This document shows positions 51,900 through 59,490 of a DNA stretch of 64,000 nt, in pieces (positions within the stretch are counted from its first letter, which is position 1; every line of letters starts with the position of its first letter). The DNA comes from an uncultured Oscillospiraceae bacterium (GTDB lineage Bacteria > Bacillota > Clostridia > Oscillospirales > Oscillospiraceae). Location: positions 41,065 to 105,064 of the forward strand of contig CAKTXA010000004.1 in the NCBI GenBank assembly GCA_934631005.1, read 5' to 3'. A model generated the notes under the pieces. It made no database searches. It was given only the letters and a program-made list of their open reading frames with translations, and had not been told where the DNA came from. Position numbers and translations under genes: made by a program.

Positions 51900-52820
51900 A
51901 TGGGCATCGACGAATTACAGGCAAAGATCCGCAAGCTGAAAAATCCGAGCATCGTGGCGCTGTGCCCCGAGCTGTCGCTGCTGCCGCCGCAGGTGGTAAG
52001 CGGCGCGCGGGCGGAGCTGGGCGACACGTTGGAGGCCGCGGCGGAGAGCTATCGCCGCTTCTGCTATGAAATTCTGGACGCGCTGGTCGAGAGCGTCCCG
52101 GCGGTGAGCGTGGAATCGGGCTGCTTTTTTGCCCTTGGCGCGGCGGGCATCGCTGCGATGCAGGACGTGCTGCGCTACGCGCGGGACAAGGGCTATTATG
52201 TGCTGCTCGACCTTATGCGCTGCGACCTGCCGCCCGCGGTGGACACGCTGGCGGAGAGCTGCTTCGGCCAGATCCCGGTCGGCGAAGCGGCCTTCACGCC
52301 CTATCCGTGCGACGGCGTGATCCTCAGCGCCTATCTCGGCAGCGACGGTGCAAAGCCGTTTACAAAATTCTGCGCGGCGGGCAAAACGGTGTTCCTCATC
52401 GCGCGCAGCTCCAATAAGTCCGCCCGCGAGGTGCAGGATCTTCTCTCCGGCGACCGGGTGGTCTATCAGGTGATGGCCGACCTTGCCATGCGCTGGAGCG
52501 GCGACCTGTTCGGCCGCAACGACTATTCTCAGATCGGCATCGTGGCGGGGCTGACGAACGCGCCGGTGCTGCGCTCGCTGCGGCAGAAGTATGACCGGCT
52601 GTTTCTGCTCGTGCCGGGCTTCGGCACGCAGGGCGGCGCGATCAAGGACACGCAGTACGCCTTTGACCGGCTGGGCCACGGCGCGGCGATCATGGCCGGG
52701 CGGAGCATCCTCTACGCCTACCGCAAGCAAGAGAGCGACGGGGCCGATTTTGCCGAGCAGGCGCGGCTGGCCGCGGAAAAAATGCGGACGCAGATATTGG
52801 GTTATGTGACGGTGCTGTAA
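51900..52820 (+). CDS. Orotidine-5'-phosphate decarboxylase-like protein lacking the catalytic lysine
   Basis: A 306-aa protein aligned along its length with type-2 PyrF (AVSVESGCFFALGAAGIAAM; LIARSSNKSAREVQDL; FLLVPGFGTQGGAIKD; MAGRSILYAYRK). In place of the DxKRGD catalytic motif it has LLDLMRCDLPP: Asp and the distal Asp remain, but Lys is Met. The N-terminal DLGLDP-type block reads VALCPELS. Decarboxylase activity is thus doubtful; a regulator or altered enzyme is likely. ATG 51900 follows AAGGAGC. The next gene starts directly after its stop. Confidence 0.75.
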   Translation: MGIDELQAKIRKLKNPSIVALCPELSLLPPQVVSGARAELGDTLEAAAESYRRFCYEILDALVESVPAVSVESGCFFALGAAGIAAMQDVLRYARDKGYYVLLDLMRCDLPPAVDTLAESCFGQIPVGEAAFTPYPCDGVILSAYLGSDGAKPFTKFCAAGKTVFLIARSSNKSAREVQDLLSGDRVVYQVMADLAMRWSGDLFGRNDYSQIGIVAGLTNAPVLRSLRQKYDRLFLLVPGFGTQGGAIKDTQYAFDRLGHGAAIMAGRSILYAYRKQESDGADFAEQARLAAEKMRTQILGYVTVL

Positions 52821-53807
52821 ATGACGACACGAATTTTTCTGGTGCGCCACGCGGAGGCGGAGGGGAACTATTACCGCCGCTTCCACGGGCAATATGACTC
52901 GCTGGTGACGGAAAACGGCAAGCGGCAGATCGAGCTGCTGCGGCGGCGGTTTGAACAGGAAGAGATCAATGCCTGCTACGCCAGCGACCTCTACCGCACG
53001 CGCAGGACCGCCGAGGCGGTGTGGCTGGCGAAAGACCTTCCGCTGCGGCCCGATGCGCGCCTGCGCGAGGTGGGTGCGGGCGTGTGGGAGGATGTGCCGT
53101 TCGGCTGGCTGGAGGAATATGACGCGGAGAATTATGCCGCGTTTTCCAGGGATCCCGTACGCTGGCACGTGCACGGCGCGGAGCGCTATGCGCCGATGAC
53201 GGGGCGCTTTCTGCGCGCGCTGGAGGACATCGCGCGGGAAAACCTCGGCGGCACGGCGGCGGTATTCTCGCACGCGTGTGTGCTGGGGCGCGCGCTGCGC
53301 GTTCTGACCGGCGGCGCGCCGACGCCGTATTGCGACAACACGGCGGTGTCGCTGCTGGAGTATGAAAACGGCGGCTGGCGGATCGTGTATCTGCACGACG
53401 CGTCGCACGTCCCGGAGGAATTTTCGACGTTCGCGCGGCAAAAATGGTGGCGCCGCGGCGGCGACAGCCGGGATTTTAACCTGCGCTATACCGAGCTGGC
53501 CCCGGGGCGGTGGGACGCGATCCAGCGCGACCATACGGTCGGCCGCGTGGAGGTCGATCTGACGAGCGGCGAACTGCGGACGCTGGAGCTGGACGAAGCA
53601 CACCGCGGCGTGGCCCTCGGCCCGCAGCTGCTGGGTCAAGCAATCAGCGCCCTGCGCGCGCGCGGCGTGCAGACCGTAACGGCCCATCTCACCGCGTCTC
53701 ACCCCGCGGAGCATTTCTTCCGCGAGCAGGGCTTCGTCCCCCAGACGCAACAGGGGACGCAGGTCATCTGGCAAAAAGACCTCCACGTGCCAAAGCTGGG
53801 AGAATAA
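52821..53807 (+). CDS. Histidine phosphatase fused to GNAT acetyltransferase
   Basis: A 328-aa, two-domain protein. Residues 1-200 are a phosphoglycerate-mutase-like phosphatase: LVRHAEAEGN (catalytic His about 9), ACYASDLYRTRRTAEA and FSHACVLGRALR (second His). Residues 215-320 resemble GNAT: ELRTLELDEAHRGVALGPQL, ALRARGVQTVTAHLTASHP, FFREQGFVP. It probably removes phosphate from a small molecule and acetylates the same or a related one. Cotranscribed with the PyrF-like gene. Confidence 0.8.
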   Translation: MTTRIFLVRHAEAEGNYYRRFHGQYDSLVTENGKRQIELLRRRFEQEEINACYASDLYRTRRTAEAVWLAKDLPLRPDARLREVGAGVWEDVPFGWLEEYDAENYAAFSRDPVRWHVHGAERYAPMTGRFLRALEDIARENLGGTAAVFSHACVLGRALRVLTGGAPTPYCDNTAVSLLEYENGGWRIVYLHDASHVPEEFSTFARQKWWRRGGDSRDFNLRYTELAPGRWDAIQRDHTVGRVEVDLTSGELRTLELDEAHRGVALGPQLLGQAISALRARGVQTVTAHLTASHPAEHFFREQGFVPQTQQGTQVIWQKDLHVPKLGE

Positions 53808-53815
53808 AAGATACC

Positions 53816-53840
53816 CGCCGGGAGAGCATTCTCCCGGCGG
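53816..53840 (+). terminator. Terminator after the phosphatase-GNAT gene
   Basis: CCGCCGGGAGA and TCTCCCGGCGG around GCAT. Then 53878-53910 holds a CTTCCCCCAGGGGAAG mini-hairpin of the dispersed repeat family. Confidence 0.75.
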
Positions 53841-53994
53841 TTGGCAGCTGTGGCTTTTGCATGCACCGCGGTGCGGAATGCACCCCTTGGCTTCCCCCAG
53901 GGGAAGCTAGGGGGCCTCTGCAAATTGGCTCTGCCCAAAAAGAACGCCGGTGCGGACTGCACCGGCGGTTTTCGCATATACGGCGGGGCCATCT

Positions 53995-54669
53995 TCACTG
54001 AAACAGGATACTCAGCGCAATAAGGACTTGCGCCATGTAGTACAGGACGTGCAATACGGCGTTGCGGTAGGGGTGATCTTCTTTGCCGAAGGAGAGGGCG
54101 ACGAGCATATTGTCGCTGAGGGAGAAGCACAGGCCGCCGAGGAAAAACAGGAACAGCGCCCGGTCGGAGGTCTGGAACGCGCCGCACAGCGCGCAGGCGG
54201 CCATGAACAGCACCTCGCCGATGTACAAAACGCCGAACGGCGTGATGCGCCCCGCGCGCACCTGATTGGCGCGGGAGTAAAACGCCGCTGCGCCCAGCGC
54301 GATGAGCGTGATGGGGATGGCGAGCAGCCACGCGTTCGGGCTGCGGCCTAAAATGGCCAGAATGTAGAATATATGCCCGGCAAAAAACGCCGCCGTGCCC
54401 GCCAGAAAGAACGCCGTGCGCGTCTTCTGCCACAAAAAGCGCAGCGCCAGCAGCGCGTCGCCGAGCAGGCCGAACAGCAGACCCAGCTCTACCCGCGCGG
54501 AAAACGGTGTTTCGCCGCGCCTGTGCGCGCAGTACATCCCGAGCAGCACAAAGCAGCACGAGGCCAGCGTTTTGAGCAGCACGCTCATGCCGCTGCGCCG
54601 CCGGTAGGACTGCATGATAAACAGCGTTTCGAGCACCGTTCCGGCGGCAACGAGCAAAATGGGGATCAT
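53995..54669 (-). CDS. YhhN-family (lysoplasmalogenase-like) membrane protein
   Basis: A 224-aa protein with about eight hydrophobic segments. LLFGLLGDALLALRF and GGLCFSLSDNMLVALSFGK carry the conserved acidic residues of the YhhN/TMEM86 family, which cleaves the vinyl-ether bond of lysoplasmalogen. Plasmalogens are common in anaerobic Clostridia, so the call suits the host. Monocistronic; start ATG behind AGGAGGTG. Confidence 0.85.
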   Translation of the reverse strand: MIPILLVAAGTVLETLFIMQSYRRRSGMSVLLKTLASCCFVLLGMYCAHRRGETPFSARVELGLLFGLLGDALLALRFLWQKTRTAFFLAGTAAFFAGHIFYILAILGRSPNAWLLAIPITLIALGAAAFYSRANQVRAGRITPFGVLYIGEVLFMAACALCGAFQTSDRALFLFFLGGLCFSLSDNMLVALSFGKEDHPYRNAVLHVLYYMAQVLIALSILFQ

Positions 54670-54729
54670 CGGCGCACCTCCTGCATTTGGATGGGTCTAT
54701 GATACCATCCGCGGACAGGCGTGTCAACG

Positions 54730-55020
54730 AAAAGCGGACGCCGCAGGGGCGTCCTCTTGAGCGTGTCAAAAAAGCATTTTTGACACGCTCTCAAACGAAA
54801 ACCGCTTCGCTGGGTTTTCGTTTGAAAAGGCTTGCAGCCCGCCGCGCGCATAATTTGTGTGCCGCAGGCACACAAATTCCACACTTGCGGTCTGAGCTGT
54901 ATTTTCTGCGACGTACACGCCGCCGCAGAAAATGATCCAAATCACTTTTGCGCCTGCGGGCGCAAAACTCTGCGAGGCGTTTTAGACAAACTAAAGCGGA
55001 CGCCGCAGGGGCGTCCGCAA
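54730..55020. repeat. Array of hairpins in a gene-free gap
   Basis: Between 54670 and 55033 no gene is supported. Successive palindromes are seen: AGCGTGTCAAAAA/TTTTTGACACGCT (54762-54792), CAAACGAAAACC/GGGTTTTCGTTTG (54795-54826), AATTTGTGTGCC/GGCACACAAATT (54852-54880), the 29-nt repeat at 54950-54978, and GGACGCC/GGCGTCC twice (54732 and 55000). Confidence 0.7.
54950..54978 (+). repeat. 29-nt dispersed hairpin repeat, copy 2
   Basis: It is identical to 22391-22419. It shares the stem GCGCCTGCGGGCGC and the tail AAAACTCTGCGAGGC, which suggests a mobile or recombining small unit rather than chance. Confidence 0.7.
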
Positions 55021-55033
55021 TTGGCTGTGAGGT

Positions 55034-55909
55034 TTACCGCTCGGTGCCGAGGAAGAAGATGGCCAGCGTCCCCGGGCCGGAGTGGGAGCCGATGACCGGG
55101 CCGACGTAGTTGATGAGAATGTCCTTCACGCCCAGCCGCGTGCGCATGAGCTCGGCGGCGTATTCGGCGTCCGCCTGGCAGTCGCCGTGGCTGATGAACA
55201 CGGTCTGCGAGGCGATGTCGATGCCGGTCTTCTCCATGCGGTCAACGAGCGCCGAGATGGAGGCCTTGCGGCCGCGGGCCTTGCTGACGTTGATGAGGTG
55301 GCCGTCGTTATCCACGTGCATGACGGGCTTGATCTGCAGGGCCGTGCCGAGCAGGGCCGTGGCCGCCGAGACGCGCCCGCCGCGCTTGAGGAACATCAGG
55401 TCCTCCACCGTGAACCAGTGGCAGAGGTGGAGCTTATTGTCCTCGAGGTACTGCGCAAGCTCCTCGATGCCGAGACCCTCGTTCTTTTTCTGCACGGCGT
55501 GGTGGATGAGCAGGCCCTGGCCGAGCGAGGCGCACAGGCTGTCCACGGTGCAGATGGTGCGCCCGGGGTATTTTTCCCGCAGCTCCGCCGCGGCGATGCA
55601 GCCGGACTGGTACGTGGTGCTCAGGCCGGAGGAAAAGCCGATGTAGAGAATGTCGGTGCCCGCCTGCAGCACGGGCTCCATCTCCGCGCGGAAGGCCTCG
55701 GGGTTTACCGCGCTGGTGGACGCCGGGGTGCCCGCGCGCAGCGCGGCGTAAAAATCGGAGAACGCGATCTCGCGTCCGTCCAGCTCGTTGTGGTAGTTTT
55801 TGCCGTCCATATGCACGGTCAGCGGCACAACGTGCAGGCCATATGCGTCCGCGCGCTCCTGCGGCAGATCACAGGAGGAGTCGGTGAAGATCTGAAAATT
55901 TGTATTCAT
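55034..55909 (-). CDS. DegV-family fatty-acid-binding protein
   Basis: A 291-aa protein: FTDSSCDLPQERADAYGL at the N-terminus, TSAVNPEAFRAEMEPVL, YIGFSSGLSTTYQSGCIAA, KRGGRVSAATALLGTALQIKP and FISHGDCQADAEYAAEL match DegV/FakB. Family members hold a fatty acid for phosphorylation by FakA. The Ser-rich phosphate-contacting loop (TSAVNPEAF) and SSGLS are intact. Monocistronic; hairpin at 54998-55018 after the gene. Confidence 0.93.
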   Translation of the reverse strand: MNTNFQIFTDSSCDLPQERADAYGLHVVPLTVHMDGKNYHNELDGREIAFSDFYAALRAGTPASTSAVNPEAFRAEMEPVLQAGTDILYIGFSSGLSTTYQSGCIAAAELREKYPGRTICTVDSLCASLGQGLLIHHAVQKKNEGLGIEELAQYLEDNKLHLCHWFTVEDLMFLKRGGRVSAATALLGTALQIKPVMHVDNDGHLINVSKARGRKASISALVDRMEKTGIDIASQTVFISHGDCQADAEYAAELMRTRLGVKDILINYVGPVIGSHSGPGTLAIFFLGTER

Positions 55910-56144
55910 AGGCTCGATCCTTTCTGAGTATTAAACAGTTGGCCGTATTTTAGCACGCCACATCCCCCAATTCCAGAACAGATCGGAAAAAGCGGGTCTA
56001 CGATTTCTGCGGCGATTCTACTGACAGTAGAATGACGGGGATTTTTCTGTAAAAGCTGCAAATTCTGAATTTTTCAAAAGAAATTTGCAACACGGCGCGC
56101 GCTGTGGTATGATAGGCGCACGAATACGAAAGCAGGGATCCAGA

Positions 56145-57284
56145 ATGCCGCAGGAAGAAAAAACGACCCGTTCCCGCCGCCCGGTCAGCACGGCGGTCTT
56201 GCTCCTGATCATCGCCGCCGCCATGGCGGGCGCGGCGCTGCTGGTGGTGCGGATGATGCACTACAGCGCGCGCACGACCATCCAGTCGTCCGAGCCGCAG
56301 CAGGAGACCGTCACGCCATCCACCCCCGCCGCGGCGGAGGAACCGGCATCGCCGCAGCCCGCCGAACCGGCGCAGCCGGGCGAAGAAACACCGCCGTCCG
56401 AGCCGGCGCCGGAAGAACAGCCGTCCGAGGAACCGCCTGCCGAAGAGCCGCCCGCGGCGGAGCCGGCGGAAAAAACGTATACCTACGCCGCCGAGACGGA
56501 CGACACGCGCACGCTCGATCTGGAGCTGTACAGCGCGGGCGCGATCCTCATCGACGCGGAGACGAACACCGTCATCTGTGAGAAAAACCCCGACGCGAAG
56601 ATCTATCCGGCGTCGATGACGAAGATCCTCACGGCGCTCGTCGCGTGCGAGCAGATCGAGGATCTGGACGACACGTTCCGCATGACGCAGGCCATCATCG
56701 ACCCGATCTTCCTCGCGGACGCGACGATGGCGGGCTTTGTGGACGGCGAGGACGTGCCGCTGCGCGAGCTGATCTACGGCGCGATCCTGCCCTCCGGCGC
56801 GGAGGCGACCGAGGCGCTGGCCATCTACGTGGCCGGGTCGGAGGCGGCGTATGCCGAGCTGATGAACGAAAAGGCGCAGGAGCTGGGCCTGACCACGGCG
56901 CATTTTGCCGACGCGAGCGGCCTGCACAACGAGCAGCACTACTGCACCATCCGCGATATGGCCGTCATTTTGCAGGCGGCGCTCGATAACGACCTCTGCC
57001 GCGCCGTGCTCTCCACCGCGCGCTACACCACGCCGCCCACGAATAAGCACCCCGACGGCGTGGAGATGATCAACAAATTCCTCGTCCGCGCGGAGGGGCA
57101 GGAGCTGCACGGTGCGCAGATCCTCGCCGCCAAAACGGGCTACACCGCGCAGGCGGGCAACTGCTGCGCCAGCTACGGCGTCAGCCCCGAGGGGCGCAGG
57201 TGCATCTGCGTCACCGCCAACGCCTGGACGAGCTGGTACACCGTCTACGATCACGTCGCCCTCTACAGCCAATATGCCGACTGA
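56145..57284 (+). CDS. D-alanyl-D-alanine carboxypeptidase (PBP5/DacF type), membrane-anchored
   Basis: A 379-aa protein. A short cytoplasmic tail, a membrane helix (residues 17-37), a Pro/Glu/Ala-rich spacer (about 50-115) and a serine-peptidase domain follow in order. The catalytic SxxK is PASMTKILTAL (about 165), the KTG motif is LAAKTGYT (about 330). The second motif, usually SGN, reads LPSGAEATEAL, with Ala in place of Asn. It would trim peptidoglycan stem peptides outside the membrane. Start behind CAGGGATC. Confidence 0.88.
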   Translation: MPQEEKTTRSRRPVSTAVLLLIIAAAMAGAALLVVRMMHYSARTTIQSSEPQQETVTPSTPAAAEEPASPQPAEPAQPGEETPPSEPAPEEQPSEEPPAEEPPAAEPAEKTYTYAAETDDTRTLDLELYSAGAILIDAETNTVICEKNPDAKIYPASMTKILTALVACEQIEDLDDTFRMTQAIIDPIFLADATMAGFVDGEDVPLRELIYGAILPSGAEATEALAIYVAGSEAAYAELMNEKAQELGLTTAHFADASGLHNEQHYCTIRDMAVILQAALDNDLCRAVLSTARYTTPPTNKHPDGVEMINKFLVRAEGQELHGAQILAAKTGYTAQAGNCCASYGVSPEGRRCICVTANAWTSWYTVYDHVALYSQYAD

Positions 57285-57288
57285 ACGA

Positions 57289-57320
57289 ATGCCCGCCAGA
57301 GATAACCGGCGGGCATTTTT
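57289..57320 (+). terminator. Terminator of the carboxypeptidase gene
   Basis: AATGCCCGCC and GGCGGGCATT around a 10-base loop, then T-run. Confidence 0.85.
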
Positions 57321-57433
57321 GCTGCCTGAAAAAAGGGCGATCCGGCAGCGGATATTCCAAAACTCTGCGGGAAAATGCGGGAAAATGCGAAGAATTTTGT
57401 GTGAAATATTCGGATTTTCCCAGAAAGCCTGCG

Positions 57434-57463
57434 TTGACAAGTTTGGAGGACTCCGCTTATAAT
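57434..57463 (+). promoter_or_regulatory. Promoter of the DUF4838-GLUG operon
   Basis: TTGACA, 18 bases, TATAAT; about 50 bases before the DUF4838 start. Confidence 0.75.
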
Positions 57464-57510
57464 GAGTAAACTGAATTCTCTGATTACTAAGTCGAAGAGA
57501 GGACCGCACC

Positions 57511-59478
57511 ATGTATGAGATCTTCAAGCTGACGAGCGCCTCCCCGGTGGATTTTGCCGCCGAGGAGCTGCAAAAATACCTGCGGATGATGATGCCGCGC
57601 TGCGGCGCGATCCCCATTCGCTACGATCCGCACGCCACACGCGGCTTCCGGCTGGGGCTGTTGGAGGACTTCGGCCTGACCGCGCCCGAGGTGGAGGATG
57701 CGCGGCTGGACGACGTCATCCATCTGCAGGCGGATGAGAACGGGCAGATCATCGCGGGCTCCAACCCGCGCAGCGTGCTGCTGGCGGTGTACCGTTTTCT
57801 GAAGCTGAACGGCTGCCGCTGGCTGTTCCCGGGCGTGGACGGCGAGTTCATCCCCCTGCGCGAGGTGCAGCCGCAGAACTACCACAAGATGGCCGACCTG
57901 CGCTATCGCGGCCAGTGCAACGAGGGCGCGACAGCGCAGCGGCACTATCTGGACGTCATCGACTATCTGCCGAAGCTCGGCATGAACGTGTTCATGCTGG
58001 AATTCGACGTCCCGGCGTTTTACTACGACCTCTACTATCAGCACGCCGCCAACCCGCACCTTGCCCCGGAGCCGGTCACGCACGACACGATCCTGCAGTG
58101 GAAGCGCCAGTGCGAGTGCGAGATCCAGAAGCGCGGCCTGCAATATCACGACATGGGCCACGGCTGGACGGTCGACCCCTTCGGCCTGCACAGCGACGGC
58201 TGGGACGTGAAGGAGATCGTCATTCCGGACGATGTGAAGCCCTTCATCGCCGAGGTCGGCGGCAAACGCGAGGCGTTCACGGGCGTGCTGCTCAACACGA
58301 ACGCGTGCCTGTCCAACGCCGAGGGGCGGCGGCGCATCGTGCGCGCCGTGGCGGACTACGCCGAAAAGCAGAACAACGTCGACTTCCTGCACGTCTGGCT
58401 GGCGGACAACCGCAACAACCAATGTGAGTGCGAAAACTGCCGCAAAAAGCCCACGGCGGACTGGTACGTCATCCTGCTCAACGAGATCGACGAACTGCTC
58501 ACGCAGCGGGGGCTGGATACGCACATCGCCTTCTGCCTGTATTTTGACACCTCATGGCCGCCCATCGAGGAGCGGCTGCATAACCCCGGGCGTTTTTCCC
58601 TGCTGTTCGGCCCGCATTCGCGGGTGTATACCGAAAATTACGACGTGGACGCCGACGAGTCGCAGCTCACGCCGTATCAGGAAAACCGAAACCGGCTGCA
58701 TTTCCCGGAGGGGATGGCGGGCTGCCTTGCGTATCTGCACGCGTGGCAGAAGGTGTTCCCCGGCGACTGCTTTGCCTATGAGTATCACTTCTGGCGGATG
58801 CAGGTCTGGGAGCCGACGTATCAGTATCTGGCGCACTGCATCTACAAGGACGTACACGGGCTCAAAAAGCATGGCCTCAAGGGCATCATCGAGGATCAGA
58901 CGCCGCGCAGCTTCCTGCCCTCGGGCCTTGCGATGACGGTGCTGGGCGAGTCACTGTTCGATCTGTCGCTGAGCTTCGAGGAGATCGAGGAGGACTATAT
59001 GTCCCACGCCTTCGGCAAAAACTGGCGGCAGGTGCGCGATTTCCTCGAGGCGCTGTCGGACGAGGAGACGTTCTCCATCGTCTCCAACATCCAGATGGAT
59101 CCCGTGACGCACAAGAGCGTCTGCACAGACCCGCGCGTGGTGAAAAATACCGCCCGCTGGATCGCGCTGTGCGACGCGTTCCGCCCCGTGGTGGACGAAA
59201 ATCAAAACCTGCCCGTGCGCGCGCAGCAGGTGCTGTGGCGGAATCTGTATTTCTTCCTGGAGCTGGTCAAATTTGACGCCCGGCTCTTCTCTGCGCGCTA
59301 CCGCGGCGAGCGCGAGGAGGCCGACCGCATCGGCGGCGAGGCGATGGACTATCTCGGCCGCCACGAGCTGGAGGTGGACACGGTGTTTGACCTCGGCCTG
59401 TGGGGCCGGACGCTCATGGGCTGGATCATCCGCTATCCCGTCTACCGCCGCGGCACGGTGTATAACCGGATCCCGTAA
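57511..59478 (+). CDS. DUF4838 glycoside-hydrolase-like protein
   Basis: A 655-aa protein without signal peptide. The N-terminal 120 residues resemble the alpha-glucuronidase N-domain (AAEELQKYLRMMMP; LLAVYRFLKLNGCRWLFPG). The central DUF4838 barrel has YLPKLGMNVFMLEFDVP, VWLADNRNNQCECENC (Cys-rich, residues about 295-315) and GIIEDQTPRSFLPSGL. It probably acts on an oligosaccharide inside the cell; the family is uncharacterised for substrate. Cotranscribed with the GLUG-NlpC gene 12 bases downstream. Confidence 0.82.
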   Translation: MYEIFKLTSASPVDFAAEELQKYLRMMMPRCGAIPIRYDPHATRGFRLGLLEDFGLTAPEVEDARLDDVIHLQADENGQIIAGSNPRSVLLAVYRFLKLNGCRWLFPGVDGEFIPLREVQPQNYHKMADLRYRGQCNEGATAQRHYLDVIDYLPKLGMNVFMLEFDVPAFYYDLYYQHAANPHLAPEPVTHDTILQWKRQCECEIQKRGLQYHDMGHGWTVDPFGLHSDGWDVKEIVIPDDVKPFIAEVGGKREAFTGVLLNTNACLSNAEGRRRIVRAVADYAEKQNNVDFLHVWLADNRNNQCECENCRKKPTADWYVILLNEIDELLTQRGLDTHIAFCLYFDTSWPPIEERLHNPGRFSLLFGPHSRVYTENYDVDADESQLTPYQENRNRLHFPEGMAGCLAYLHAWQKVFPGDCFAYEYHFWRMQVWEPTYQYLAHCIYKDVHGLKKHGLKGIIEDQTPRSFLPSGLAMTVLGESLFDLSLSFEEIEEDYMSHAFGKNWRQVRDFLEALSDEETFSIVSNIQMDPVTHKSVCTDPRVVKNTARWIALCDAFRPVVDENQNLPVRAQQVLWRNLYFFLELVKFDARLFSARYRGEREEADRIGGEAMDYLGRHELEVDTVFDLGLWGRTLMGWIIRYPVYRRGTVYNRIP

Positions 59479-59490
59479 AGGAGGAAGAAT

